Part shown: piece by piece, positions 49,742 through 60,946 of the stretch
How the letters are laid out: every line of letters starts with the position of its first letter
How positions within the stretch are numbered: the first letter of the stretch is position 1
Assembly: GCF_030546695.1 (NCBI RefSeq)
Contig: NZ_JAUOTP010000002.1
Coordinates: forward strand, 558,001-622,000
Source: Sphingomonas natans
GTDB lineage: Bacteria; Pseudomonadota; Alphaproteobacteria; Sphingomonadales; Sphingomonadaceae
Direction: 5' to 3'
DNA: 64,000 nt
Translations under genes and position numbers: made by a program
The notes under the pieces: generated by a model
Databases searched by the model: none
The model's input: the letters and a program-made list of their open reading frames with translations, nothing else
What the model was told of the DNA's origin: nothing

Positions 49742-52687
49742 TCACAGCTTGAAGCGCACGCCGCCCCGGAACGCGATGCCATCGACATCGTACAGAATGG
49801 CGTTCGCGCCATTGGAGAAAGCGTTTCCGGTGACCGACAGCCCCGGATCCCGATTGGTGAGATTGCGGATGTTCAGGAACGTCGTGACCGTCTTGGAACC
49901 GCCGACGTTGATGTCGTAGCTGAACGCAAGATCGAGATAGAATCTGCCCGGCATATGATTGTCGTTGATCGTCGGATGATCGGTGGTGCTGGCGGGGCAG
50001 TTGGACGTGCACTCGATATAGTTGGCGAACTGCTTGCCCGCGCTCAGGCCGCGGCCGGTGACCGTCATCCTGAACGCGTCGAGATGATAGCCGAGGGATA
50101 CGGTCGTGCGCCACAACGGGGGATTGGTGCCGCTATTCTCACCGAGAGCCTTGCGCGGAGCACTGATGCCGTTGTCGATCGTATCCTCCAGATACCGCGT
50201 GAAGTTCGCGTGCAGATCGACATTTCCGGGCAAGCCGATGAAATCGAGATCCTTCCGGTAGGTGGCCTCGAAGTCCAGCCCCCGCACCTTCTGGCTCGCG
50301 ATGTTGATATTCTGGCTGACCACCTGGGTGACGACGCCGTTCACGCGCGTGACGTTGTTGCACAGGGCAGGGTTCGAGCCATCGAAGCAAAGCAGCAGCA
50401 CGTCGCCTGCCGAGATGATCGAGATCGCATCCTTGATGTTGATCGACCAATAATCAACCGATGCGCTGAACCCTTCGATGAAGGATGGACGGAAGACCGC
50501 GCCGACGCCCAGCGTATCCGCCTTTTCCGGCTTCAGGTTGCGATTGCCGGTCGTCGTCTGATCGAAGGCCGGCGTCGTGTTGGTGAACGGATCGAAGATC
50601 GATTGCCGCGCAGTGTTCGCCGGCAGGAAGGTTTCCTGCAGATTGGGCGCCCGGATATCGCGCGAGCGCGTGGCACGGAAGGTGATGTCCGGAATGGGCG
50701 AATAGGTGACGCCGGCCTTCCACGTCGTCACGCTGCCTGCCAAGCTGTACTTCGTATACCGCGCGGCGCCGTTCAGTTCGAGCGAATCCGCCCAGGACTT
50801 GTCCTTGGCCAACGGAACGACCGTCTCGAAAGCGGCCTCCTTCACGTTCGTCGAACCGTCGATCGGCGCATAGTTCGCGTAGATGTGGTTCGTGGCCAGC
50901 GAATCTGCGTCGACCGTTCCGAACGCCTTGTCCTTGCGATACTCGGCCGAAAACGCGACCGAAACCGGCCCCGCCCAGGTCGAGAAAGGCTCGCCCGACA
51001 GCGAGGCCGCGACCACCGTCTGCTCGACCTTCAGATCCGAAATGCTCGGCGATCGGATATAGGCGACCGCAGCGCCGTTCGGATCGTTCACCTCGGTCCC
51101 GAGCGCGTTATACGGGACGCAGCCGTTCGCGGGATTGGTCAGCGTAGAGCGGCAGACGATGGCGCCCGACGCCGTCCGCACCGCATCGGTCGCAAGCGTA
51201 TAATGGCTGCGCGAAATGTTGGTCGGGAAGCTGACATGGTTCTTGCTCTGGCCATATTGGCCGTAGGCATCCCAGTCCCAGCTGCCGCCCAGCATATCGA
51301 ACTTGCCGTCCGCACCCGCCGTGTACGACGTCGCGATCCGCTGCGTCGTCTGGTTGTTCAGACCCAGATCGTAATTGAGCGTTCCCACCCGGATCGACGT
51401 GACGCCCGCCGCGACCATCCGCGCCCGGACGCTAGCCGGGAGATAGGCGTTGTCGAGCTGGATCAGCGGCCCGCTGCTCCCGATCATGTAGGACGTCGTC
51501 GACACTGCGTCGGTCTGCGATTTGACGTACGAACCCTGCGCGTAGAAATTCAGGGCGCGGCTGACTTCGAAGCTTGCACGCCCGAACGCCATGCTGCGCT
51601 TTTCCTCAGGCGCGATCGCGTTGGTCGGGCGCAGATCATTCGCCTGCCAGCCGCCGCCGCGCATGAACGGATCGGCCTGGATATCGCCGAAGTTCAGCGC
51701 ATAAACCTGTCCGCCCGGCCCGAACCCCGTCCCGCGCAGCGGTCCGGAGCTGACGACACCGCCCGGAGCGGAGGTCATGTAGCCGATATTGTCGTAGACC
51801 AGGCGCTGCGGCTGGCCGTTCGTCGCCGTATAAGCAGGATTGGCGAGCAGCTGGCGACCGCGGCGCGTCCAGCTGCGCGCGCCGGGATCGATCCCGGCCT
51901 CGTAGGCACGCTCGACGGCTGCAAGGATATGGCCGCGGCCGTCGGCGAAGGCGACGCCTCCGGCCAGATTGGCCTTGTAGCTTTCATTGTCGCCGTAATT
52001 GGTGATGCCGCTCGAGACCTCGCCCGTCAGCCCCGTCATCGAACGGTTCAAGACGAAGTTGACGACGCCGGCGACCGCATCCGATCCATAGGCCGCCGAC
52101 GCACCTCCGGTGACGACGTCCACGCGCGAGATCAGCGCCTGCGGCAAAGCGTTGACATCGACATAGCCGAGCGCGACCGCCGGCGTGACGCGATGGCCAT
52201 CAAGCAGCACGAGCGTACGGTTGGGCCCAAGCGAGCGAAGATTGAGCGAGTTGATGCCGGACGTGCCGTTCGCGCCGGTCGTCGTGCTCGAACGGCCGCT
52301 GCTGGAACCGGCGAAGACCGGCAGATTGGTGACATATTGCGCAATGTTGGGGCTGGTACTGGTCGCGAGCTGCTCGGCGCCGATCACGGACAGAGGTGTC
52401 GGCGATTGGTAGCCGTCGCGGACGATGCGCGAGCCCGTAACGACGATATCCTGCGCCTGCTGGGCGTTCGCCTGTGGTGGGGTAGCCTCGGCCGCCTCCG
52501 GTGTCTCCCCGATCGTCGAAGACGCCTGCGGAGCGGGGGCGCTGGCCGCCGCGGCGGGATTAGCCTGCGCGCAAGCCGCCGAGGCATTCAGCCCGAACAC
52601 AGCTGTTGTGGACAACAATACCGCTAAAGCTTTGCCACGCACGAATGACAGCGCACGAATGTCGGACGACGTGTAATTCATGGTCAT
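49742..52687 (-). CDS. TonB-dependent receptor, large type (copy 2)
   Basis: A 981-residue outer-membrane importer paralogous to the product of 38585-41512. The ATG at 52687 has GGGGAGG 6 bp before. A signal (GKALAVLLSTTAVFGLNASAACAQ) and Ala/Pro-rich linker precede the plug: DIVVTGSRIVRDGYQSPTP, NLRSLGPNRTLVLLDGHRV, DVVTGGASAAYGSDAVAGVV. The barrel ends with GGVRFKL. Both copies share paired-Cys loops such as IVCRSTLTNPANGC and LLLCFDGSNPALCNN. It lies between the thiolase and serine hydrolase on the same strand. The two receptors presumably import related compounds. Confidence 0.93.
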   Translation of the reverse strand: MTMNYTSSDIRALSFVRGKALAVLLSTTAVFGLNASAACAQANPAAAASAPAPQASSTIGETPEAAEATPPQANAQQAQDIVVTGSRIVRDGYQSPTPLSVIGAEQLATSTSPNIAQYVTNLPVFAGSSSGRSSTTTGANGTSGINSLNLRSLGPNRTLVLLDGHRVTPAVALGYVDVNALPQALISRVDVVTGGASAAYGSDAVAGVVNFVLNRSMTGLTGEVSSGITNYGDNESYKANLAGGVAFADGRGHILAAVERAYEAGIDPGARSWTRRGRQLLANPAYTATNGQPQRLVYDNIGYMTSAPGGVVSSGPLRGTGFGPGGQVYALNFGDIQADPFMRGGGWQANDLRPTNAIAPEEKRSMAFGRASFEVSRALNFYAQGSYVKSQTDAVSTTSYMIGSSGPLIQLDNAYLPASVRARMVAAGVTSIRVGTLNYDLGLNNQTTQRIATSYTAGADGKFDMLGGSWDWDAYGQYGQSKNHVSFPTNISRSHYTLATDAVRTASGAIVCRSTLTNPANGCVPYNALGTEVNDPNGAAVAYIRSPSISDLKVEQTVVAASLSGEPFSTWAGPVSVAFSAEYRKDKAFGTVDADSLATNHIYANYAPIDGSTNVKEAAFETVVPLAKDKSWADSLELNGAARYTKYSLAGSVTTWKAGVTYSPIPDITFRATRSRDIRAPNLQETFLPANTARQSIFDPFTNTTPAFDQTTTGNRNLKPEKADTLGVGAVFRPSFIEGFSASVDYWSINIKDAISIISAGDVLLLCFDGSNPALCNNVTRVNGVVTQVVSQNINIASQKVRGLDFEATYRKDLDFIGLPGNVDLHANFTRYLEDTIDNGISAPRKALGENSGTNPPLWRTTVSLGYHLDAFRMTVTGRGLSAGKQFANYIECTSNCPASTTDHPTINDNHMPGRFYLDLAFSYDINVGGSKTVTTFLNIRNLTNRDPGLSVTGNAFSNGANAILYDVDGIAFRGGVRFKL

Positions 52688-52714
52688 TCAGACCTCCCCT
52701 AGAATTTGCCAAAG

Positions 52715-52726
52715 AAATCGCGATTT
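52715..52726. promoter_or_regulatory. Palindrome AAATCGCGATTT before TonB receptor copy 2
   Basis: A perfect 12-bp palindrome 28 bp upstream of the receptor start, followed by a strongly AT-rich segment (52739-52800) that should contain the promoter. It differs from the ATATACGG motif family, so a different regulator may act here. Confidence 0.45.
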
Positions 52727-52793
52727 TCGCGACAGGCGTTATTTTGTTATTATTGTCTGTATTATGCGCCTTAGCGCCGAATAGTCTTAGATA

Positions 52794-53975
52794 TTATCCT
52801 AAATTCTCGATTACCATTGCAATTCCCTGACCGCCGCCGATGCACATCGTCACGAGCCCATATCGGCCGTTGGTGCGCTGGAGTTCGTACATCGCCTTGA
52901 TGGTCAGGATCGCGCCCGTCGCGCCGACCGGATGGCCCAAAGCGATGCCGGAACCATTGGGATTGGTTTTCGCCGGATCGAACCCGAGCTGCTGCGCAAC
53001 CGCCGCCGCCTGAGCCGCGAAAGCCTCGTTGGATTCGATGACATCGATCTGGTCCAGATTCAGGCCGGCACGCTCGAGCGCGATAGGGACGGCCTTGACC
53101 GGTCCTATGCCCATGACGCTCGGCTCGACGCCGGCATGGCCCCAGCCCAGAATGCGAGCCATCGGCTTCAGTCCGTGCTGCGTCACCGCGCTTTCGGATG
53201 CGAGCACGACGGCGGCGGCACCGTCATTGATGCCCGACGCGTTGCCCGCCGTCACGGTGCCGTCCTTCGAGAAAGCCGGCCTCAGCGCCGCCAACGCCTC
53301 GATACTTGCATCGCCGCGCACATGCTCGTCGGTGTCGAAAAGCCGCATACCCTTGCGGTCCTTGATCTCCACGGCGACAATCTGCTCTTGAAATCGACCC
53401 TCGGAGACCGCGCGTGACGCGCGCTGCTGGCTCTCCAGCGCGACGCAATCCTGTGCCTGGCGGGTGATCTGATAATCCCGGGCGACATTCTCCGCGGTGA
53501 TGCCCATGTGAAAGTCTTCGAAGGGATCGCTCAACCCTTCCAGCAAGGCGTCGGACATGGTGATGGAGCCCATCTTGCGGCCGAAGCGGGCATCGCTGAC
53601 GACATGCGCCGCACGGCTCATCGTCTCGGTCCCGCCGGCAACCGCAACGCCGCACTCGCCCAGCGCGACCATCTGCGCTGCGGACACGATCGCCTGGAGG
53701 CCGGAACCACATTGCCGGTTCAGCGCGAGTGCGGGCGCCTGGACAGGTATGCCGGCCTTCACGGCGGCGACGCGTGCGACATAGCCGTCGCGCGTGCTCG
53801 TGGTGATGCCCTGTCCCAACACGACGTGCTGGACGTTCTCGGGCTCCAGCGCCGCACGCCGCACGGCTTCCCTGATGACGATCGCGCCGAGCTCGGCCGG
53901 CGAGAAATCCTTGAGGCTTCCGCCGAAGCTGCCGATTGGCGTCCGTGCGCCGGCGACCAGATAAACTGGTGACAT
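52794..53975 (-). CDS. Acetyl-CoA acetyltransferase / 3-ketoacyl-CoA thiolase
   Basis: Cleaves (or forms) a beta-ketoacyl-CoA. The 393 residues start at ATG 53975 with AGGAAG 5 bp before. The nucleophile Cys is in LNRQCGSGLQAIVSAAQ, the catalytic His in NGSGIALGHPVGATGA and the second Cys in MCIGGGQGIAM; MSPVYLVAGARTPIGSFGGSLKD is a typical start. It is the last step of a beta-oxidation-like sequence with the fused dehydrogenase/hydratase at 54283-56319. Biosynthetic and degradative thiolases cannot be told apart by sequence alone, but context favours degradation. Confidence 0.94.
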   Translation of the reverse strand: MSPVYLVAGARTPIGSFGGSLKDFSPAELGAIVIREAVRRAALEPENVQHVVLGQGITTSTRDGYVARVAAVKAGIPVQAPALALNRQCGSGLQAIVSAAQMVALGECGVAVAGGTETMSRAAHVVSDARFGRKMGSITMSDALLEGLSDPFEDFHMGITAENVARDYQITRQAQDCVALESQQRASRAVSEGRFQEQIVAVEIKDRKGMRLFDTDEHVRGDASIEALAALRPAFSKDGTVTAGNASGINDGAAAVVLASESAVTQHGLKPMARILGWGHAGVEPSVMGIGPVKAVPIALERAGLNLDQIDVIESNEAFAAQAAAVAQQLGFDPAKTNPNGSGIALGHPVGATGAILTIKAMYELQRTNGRYGLVTMCIGGGQGIAMVIENLG

Positions 53976-54282
53976 AGGGTCTTCCTGGCTCACGCCGAGC
54001 GTCGCAGCGTCAGGGCGACGCCACGTTCACTAGGCTCAGTAAAAGCTGGACGAAACGAGGAGAGGATGATCAGCCACCAGTCGTCGGCAGAAGCATTTGT
54101 CATCGATCAGATCCGACACGTTCCGAGCGTTTTGCGAAATCCGCCGTACGTCCGGCACCTTGCGAGCGTCCATTTCGAATTGCGGGATGCCGCCATCACC
54201 AGAAACGATTTGGGAGCGAGTACCTGCGCAGGCGCGCTTCGTTGGCGGGAGATCGAGAGATGGCGCTTCGCTCGAGGCGATG
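53976..54282. other. Intergenic region upstream of the thiolase
   Basis: A 307-bp gap between the bifunctional beta-oxidation gene and the thiolase. Frames here are Arg/Ser-rich antisense or read-through sequence without family features. I see no palindrome of the motif family and no convincing hairpin. Confidence 0.45.
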
Positions 54283-56319
<2,037 letters not shown>

Positions 56320-56428
56320 CGCCAGTCCTTGACGCGAGAGTGGGTATGCCGGCCCAGTTCGGGACGATGACGTCTCTTGTCCCGAAGAGCCTTGATAGGA
56401 TGGATCGGATCAGCGGATCGATGCGCGT

Positions 56429-57229
56429 CTAGCGACCGACATATTTCGGCTCGCGCTTCTCGACGACCGCGGCGACAGCTTCTTTCTGATCGGCCGTGTT
56501 CTGAACGATCGCCTGATAGGTGGCCGACAATTCCAGGCACTCGTCGATCCCCATGTTGACCGACTTGAGGATCAGCCGCTTGTTGAGCCGCACGCTGATC
56601 GGGGGGAAGCCGGCGATCGTCTCGGCGAGCGCCAGAGCCGCCTCTTCCAGTTTGTCGGGCTCGACGACGTGCGTGGCGATACCCCACTCCTTGGCTTCCT
56701 GCGCATCGAGCACCCGACAGGTCAGGGCCATTTCGAGCGCGCGCGGCAGGCCGACAATCCGGGGTAGCAACCAGGCGCCGCCGTCGCCCGGCACCAGCCC
56801 GACGCGGAGGAAACTTTCCGCAAACTTTGCGTGCGTCGATGCCACGCGAATATCGCACAGACATGCGAGATCGTTGCCGGCGCCGATCGCCGCGCCGTTC
56901 ACCGCCGCGATCACGGGAATGTCGATGCCGAGGAAGCATTTGGTCATCTGCTGGATGTTGCGGCGATACCCCTCGGCCATTTGGTGAGGGGTTCCGCCGA
57001 ACATCGGATCGTCGCCTTCCAGCATATCCTTGACGTTGCCGCCCGCGCAGAAAGCCTTTCCGACCCCGGTCAGCACGAGGCAGCTGAGCCCCGCATCGCC
57101 ATCCGCTTCGCCGATCACGGCGATCAGCTCATGAATGAGGTCCGTAGACAGCGCATTGCGCGCGTCCGGATCGTTGAGGCGGACGATCGCCACGCGTCCC
57201 CGACGTTCGATGGTCACTTTGCCAGCCAC
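56429..57229 (-). CDS. Enoyl-CoA hydratase/isomerase family protein
   Basis: Crotonase-fold enzyme of 266 residues from GTG 57229 with a GGAGAGAG site upstream. Features: SCLVLTGVGKAFCAGGNVKDM (oxyanion loop 1), AVNGAAIGAGNDLACLCDIRVAS (oxyanion loop 2) and FAESFLRVGLVPGDGGAWLLPRIVG. The GDGGAWLLPR form occurs in members acting on non-standard acyl-CoAs, often ring or branched substrates, rather than in the classic straight-chain hydratase (general recollection). It is a second hydratase beside the fused enzyme and the MaoC-type protein, suggesting several distinct hydration or isomerisation steps. It starts 14 bp after the alpha/beta hydrolase gene ends. Confidence 0.9.
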   Translation of the reverse strand: MAGKVTIERRGRVAIVRLNDPDARNALSTDLIHELIAVIGEADGDAGLSCLVLTGVGKAFCAGGNVKDMLEGDDPMFGGTPHQMAEGYRRNIQQMTKCFLGIDIPVIAAVNGAAIGAGNDLACLCDIRVASTHAKFAESFLRVGLVPGDGGAWLLPRIVGLPRALEMALTCRVLDAQEAKEWGIATHVVEPDKLEEAALALAETIAGFPPISVRLNKRLILKSVNMGIDECLELSATYQAIVQNTADQKEAVAAVVEKREPKYVGR

Positions 57230-57243
57230 TCGAACTCTCTCCT

Positions 57244-58188
57244 TTATATGACGACGACGGGCTCAAGGCCGCTGCACTCAAGTACCGGTTCGTCCCGCAG
57301 AAAGGCCTCGATCGCGCACGCGACCGCGTGCGGCGCATCGTGGTGCAGGTTGTGACCCGTGTTTGAAATCGCGGCCAGCGAGATGTTCCGGAAGTAGGCC
57401 GCCCTCGCGCTGACCTCCGCCGGATCGCTGGTGATCGCGTGAGCACGGTCGTCAGTGGACAGCAGGGACAAAACGGGCGCCGTGATGCGCGACCAGCACT
57501 GGCCCCACTCGGCGGCGTCGTGCAGTGTCGGAAATGCTCGCTCGAAGGTGATGTCCTTGGCCCAGACGAAGCCTCCCGCCGGCAAAGGCCGCGAAAGATG
57601 TTCCGCCAGAAATTCGGATTGTACCTCGCTCAGCCGCGGGTTGGCGCGCCGCAACCGCTCCGCCATCGCTGGCACGGTTGGATAGGGGCGGATCGAGCGC
57701 CCCGGCCGCGGCGCATTGAGCATCCGCAGCAACGTGTTCACGATCGGGACCGGGCTGAGATCGAGCAGATTGCCAAGCGCATCGAGAAGAACCAGCCGCG
57801 AGACCTTTTCCGGCCGTAAGCCGGCGAAAAGGCTTGCAACGTTCGCGCCCATCGAATGCGCCGCCACGATTGCCGCGCGATCTGCGAACAGCTCTTCGAA
57901 CAGGATATCGAGATCGCCGACGAAGTCGGACAGCCAATAGCCGCCGGGCGCCCGATCGGTCAGCCCATGACCGCGCCAGTCGGGCGCGATGAAATGCCAG
58001 TCCCCTTCCATCGCATCGACGAGGAATTGGAACGTGCCCGATGCATCGCGCCCGCCATGGAGCAAGAGGATGATCGGCGCCCCCGGCTCACCCCATTCAC
58101 GCAGGTGATACCGCAGGCCGCGGACATCGGTGTGGCGCGATCGCGACAGGCGGCGCGGCGCCCGCCAGGAATGCCCAGATCGGGTCAT
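57244..58188 (-). CDS. Alpha/beta hydrolase
   Basis: Cytosolic hydrolase of 314 residues. The oxyanion region is IILLLHGGRDASGTF, followed by APDWRGHGLTDRAPGGYW, the nucleophile elbow AAHSMGANVASL (Ser), an acid in LSLLSTDDRAH and the His in SNTGHNLHHDAP. This order is typical of esterases, epoxide hydrolases and C-C hydrolases, which cannot be separated here. It lies directly upstream of the hydratase gene, likely in one operon. It could open a lactone or ring-cleavage intermediate (inference only). Confidence 0.9.
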   Translation of the reverse strand: MTRSGHSWRAPRRLSRSRHTDVRGLRYHLREWGEPGAPIILLLHGGRDASGTFQFLVDAMEGDWHFIAPDWRGHGLTDRAPGGYWLSDFVGDLDILFEELFADRAAIVAAHSMGANVASLFAGLRPEKVSRLVLLDALGNLLDLSPVPIVNTLLRMLNAPRPGRSIRPYPTVPAMAERLRRANPRLSEVQSEFLAEHLSRPLPAGGFVWAKDITFERAFPTLHDAAEWGQCWSRITAPVLSLLSTDDRAHAITSDPAEVSARAAYFRNISLAAISNTGHNLHHDAPHAVACAIEAFLRDEPVLECSGLEPVVVI

Positions 58189-58232
58189 CTCGCGATACTA
58201 GAGACAGGCCATCGGCCAGCGCGCCAGGCCCG

Positions 58233-59399
58233 TCACCAGGCCTGCTCCATGAGCGAGAGGCAGGTCTCGGGAGTCACGGCCAGCGGGTTCTGCGTGTAGA
58301 ACCAGTCGCCGGACGCGGTATCGCGGATCGAAGGAAGATCCTCGCGGGCAATGCCGATGTCGCGCAGCCGCGACGGCACGCCGAGGCTCGCGAAGAAGCC
58401 CGCGCACGCGTCCGCGATGCCCGACGCCAACCCATCCGAGGCCGTAGACACGCCGAGCACTTCGGCCAGATCGGTCAGTCGCCCTTCCGTTGCCGACGCG
58501 TTGAACCGCAGCGTGTGCGGCAGCATGATCGCGTTCACCACGCCGTTTGCGACATGGAAGCGCGAGCCGACGCTGTGGCCGATCGCGGAGGCGAGCCCGC
58601 CCGCCGTCACGTCCGTCCCCTGTCCTACCATCAGCGCGGCCAGCATGAGTTCGCCCCGCGGCTCCGCATTCGCGGCGTCCTCGATCAGCGCGAGATTGCG
58701 CCGGATCAGCCGGATCGCCTGCAGGAGCATCGCATCCGCGATCGGCTGCCGGCTTTTCGATTCCAGGCCCTGCACCGCGGCACCGAATGCGTCGAGGGCG
58801 GCATCGCGAATGAGGCCCGCCGGTGTGGCTGCGAAAAAGCGCGGATCGAAGAAGATCGCCTGCGCCCGAGCCTTCGGATCGAAGAGACTCAATCGGCGAC
58901 CTGCTTCGCCGGTGGTAACCGCCGCGCCAGCCTTGGCGTAGGCTGTGGTCGGCGTGGTCGGGACGATGAATTGCGGGATCTTCGGCGCCGCGAGCTTGGG
59001 GCTGCGCGGCGGCTTGCCGGGCTCGAAGACGGTGCAAAGCTCGGACGCTTCCTTACCTTCACCCAGCATGATCGCCGCGGCTCGCGCCGAAACCACCGCC
59101 GATCCGCCGCCTAATGCGACAAGCGCATCGGCATTCACCTCTCGCAGCATCTCGACCAGAGCCTGGACCGCTGACACGGGTGAGTGTTCGGCCACTCCGT
59201 CGAAGCTTCCCACGCACAGGTCGCCCAGTGCCGCCTTCAGCGTCGAGACGCCGGGTTCGGATCGCGCCAGAGTGCGTCCCGACAGGATCACCGCGCGGCT
59301 ACAGCCGGCCCGCTTGAGCTCACCTGCAATCTGCTCGATGCAGCTTTCGCCATAAGAGACACGCGTCGGCGACGGCGAATGGCGGAACGAGAGCATCAT
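58233..59399 (-). CDS. Iron-containing alcohol dehydrogenase (maleylacetate reductase-like)
   Basis: NAD(P)-dependent enzyme of the Fe-ADH family, 388 residues from ATG 59399 with AAGGAAG 7 bp before. Nucleotide-binding glycine-rich segment ADALVALGGGSAVVSARAAAI; IVPTTPTTAYAKAGAAVT; metal-ligand region GLASAIGHSVGSRFHVANGVVNAIMLPH with three His. The overall layout (short N-terminal beta region, YGESCIEQI) is nearer to maleylacetate reductase-like members than to propanediol-type dehydrogenases. Divergent from the iclR gene at 59780, with an operator-like inverted repeat between. Could oxidise or reduce a hydroxy-acid intermediate. Confidence 0.88.
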   Translation of the reverse strand: MMLSFRHSPSPTRVSYGESCIEQIAGELKRAGCSRAVILSGRTLARSEPGVSTLKAALGDLCVGSFDGVAEHSPVSAVQALVEMLREVNADALVALGGGSAVVSARAAAIMLGEGKEASELCTVFEPGKPPRSPKLAAPKIPQFIVPTTPTTAYAKAGAAVTTGEAGRRLSLFDPKARAQAIFFDPRFFAATPAGLIRDAALDAFGAAVQGLESKSRQPIADAMLLQAIRLIRRNLALIEDAANAEPRGELMLAALMVGQGTDVTAGGLASAIGHSVGSRFHVANGVVNAIMLPHTLRFNASATEGRLTDLAEVLGVSTASDGLASGIADACAGFFASLGVPSRLRDIGIAREDLPSIRDTASGDWFYTQNPLAVTPETCLSLMEQAW

Positions 59400-59577
59400 G
59401 CCGCGTCTTCCTTTACTAGCACGCTGGCCGAAAAGCCGTGGTGGTGGTGGACGCTGGCTCGGGTGCCCGCTGGTTGGGAAGACGCCGACGTCGCATCTGG
59501 CTGAGCCATTCCCCGGTTCCAACTTCGTCTGGCCTGCGCCTGATAGGCCGCACCCGCCACATGGCGAGGTGCAGGAA

Positions 59578-59611
59578 TCCGTATATACGAACCATTAATC
59601 GTACTTACGGA
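59578..59611. promoter_or_regulatory. Operator-like inverted repeat between Fe-ADH and iclR genes
   Basis: TCCGTATATACGA (59578-59590) is mirrored by TCGTACTTACGGA (59599-59611), matching its reverse complement at 11 of 13 positions. The left arm is nearly the full palindrome found at 41542. Placed between divergent genes, it is a natural site for autoregulation by the IclR protein. Confidence 0.65.
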
Positions 59612-59779
59612 TAGGTGGTCGGGTTTGTCGCCGCTGTCAAGATCGTCTCGCCGCGCGGTCAAGCCTGCGAGACACGCTATCTGGCCCATGTCCAACAGAT
59701 CGAGCGCCGAGACTTGCCGCTGGACGCCCACCGGTGCATGCTTCGGCTCCGCGCCGGCAAAAGAGACATATTTATCTCT

Positions 59780-60625
59780 ATGAAACGACTTGCATCATCG
59801 CTCGACGAACCGACCGACGACCTGGACGCGCTGTCCGACGATGTCGTGGCGGATGAAAGCGCGGCGGATGGAAAGCGTCGGGTTCGCGAACCGCAAAATC
59901 ATCGCACCGTCGATCGGGTCACGCAAATCGTCGAAGAGGTCGTCTATCATCCTGGCATGATGTTCGCCGAGCTCGCGCGGGCTTTGAACGCGCCGAAGAG
60001 TTCGGTCTACGGATTCATCCAGGGCCTGCTCGCCAAGGGTTGGCTCTACGAACAGAATCGGCGCTTCTATCTCGGACCCGCTGTCCATGGCCTGACGCTG
60101 GCCAGCGGCCACATGCGCGCGGGCGTCGTCAATCACGAAGATATGATGCGGCTGCATGAGGAAACTGGCGCCGCTGTCTTTCTCGCGGTGCGGGCCGGTA
60201 ACGACATCATTTCGATCGCGGAGGCGGGCAGCGATGCCATCGGGGATTTCGAAGCGCGTTCGAATATTCGCCGGTCGATGATCGCCACGGCGGGCGGCAA
60301 GGCCCTTCTCACCTCACGCCCCCACGCCGAAATCCAGGCCTTCCTGCGCAACCGGCCCGCTGCGGAGCAGGAAATGGTTGCCGCGTACCTAGCCGAATAT
60401 CAGGACATCCGGAAAACCGGTCTGGCGATCAACATTCGCCTTTCCGGCACCCGGTTCGCGATCGCGACCTGCCTCAAAGACAAATCTGGCGACGCCGTGG
60501 CCGCCGTTACGCTGGTTGGCAGTGCAGATGTCCTGCAACCTCGCGAGAAGGAATTGGGCGAGCGTCTGCTCGAGCATGTGTCCGCATGGTCCCGCAAGTC
60601 GGTAAGGCCGCGAGAGGCGGTCTGA
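59780..60625 (+). CDS. IclR-family transcriptional regulator (copy 2)
   Basis: A 281-residue regulator from ATG 59780 (upstream frame is open to a GTG at 59615 but without family sequence). Winged helix: NHRTVDRVTQIVEEVVYHPGMMFAELARALNAPKSSVYGFIQGLLAKGWL. Effector domain: LHEETGAAVFLAVRAGNDIISIAEAGSDA, MIATAGGKALLTSRPHAEI and the conserved end RLSGTRFAIATC. It is a paralog of the protein at 29570-30409 with the same C-terminal REAV. It is the likeliest binder of the ATATACGG palindromes, given the copy in its own control region. Confidence 0.92.
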   Translation: MKRLASSLDEPTDDLDALSDDVVADESAADGKRRVREPQNHRTVDRVTQIVEEVVYHPGMMFAELARALNAPKSSVYGFIQGLLAKGWLYEQNRRFYLGPAVHGLTLASGHMRAGVVNHEDMMRLHEETGAAVFLAVRAGNDIISIAEAGSDAIGDFEARSNIRRSMIATAGGKALLTSRPHAEIQAFLRNRPAAEQEMVAAYLAEYQDIRKTGLAINIRLSGTRFAIATCLKDKSGDAVAAVTLVGSADVLQPREKELGERLLEHVSAWSRKSVRPREAV

Positions 60626-60946
60626 CCACCCTTCGGGGTCATCGCGCGATCAGCGCTCAATCGGACCATCGGTGGTCGGTCGGCAGGACCTGACCTGACG
60701 CTTTTCGCGCATCGCAGCCACTCAAATTGAATTTGACAATCCCCGCATACACTCCGAAAAGTGTCGGTTATGCGATAGATTGTTCGTAATTATGAACCGA
60801 GACGTAGTGGTGGCCCTCTTTTCCTGCTCGGGGAGCCGGCGAGCGGCTGCTTCGACGCAGGGGATCAGGCGAAAGGGAGGCGAACGGGTCTGGGCGCGAG
60901 CCCGTCCTGCTCCGTTGCGCGGCGTACCTTACCTGGAGAGCGACCA
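60626..60946. promoter_or_regulatory. Control region before the CMD-cupin operon
   Basis: A 321-bp gene-free stretch. It holds a nested inverted repeat (CGCATA 60744-60749 with TATGCG 60769-60774, enclosing ACACT/AGTGT) and the near-palindrome GTTCGTAATTATGAAC (60782-60797), which matches a site before the first molybdenum hydroxylase gene (30493-30508) at 13 of 16 positions. The ribosome site for the next gene (GGAGAG) is at the end. Confidence 0.5.

Noticed and set aside
49596-50114. N-terminal extension of the serine hydrolase
   Set aside because: The frame runs antisense-like into the end of TonB receptor copy 2 with Arg/Gln-rich sequence. A signal-like peptide follows ATG 49595. The Tat-like SRRTWRF just upstream leaves the exact start open.
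49673-52627. 984-aa plus-strand frame opposite TonB receptor copy 2
   Set aside because: Antisense shadow of a high-GC gene. Sequence is Arg/Asp/Gly-rich with no family signature, while the minus strand encodes an unmistakable receptor. The same applies to long antisense frames at 15005-17041, 18247-21000, 23539-24291 and 26099-27913.
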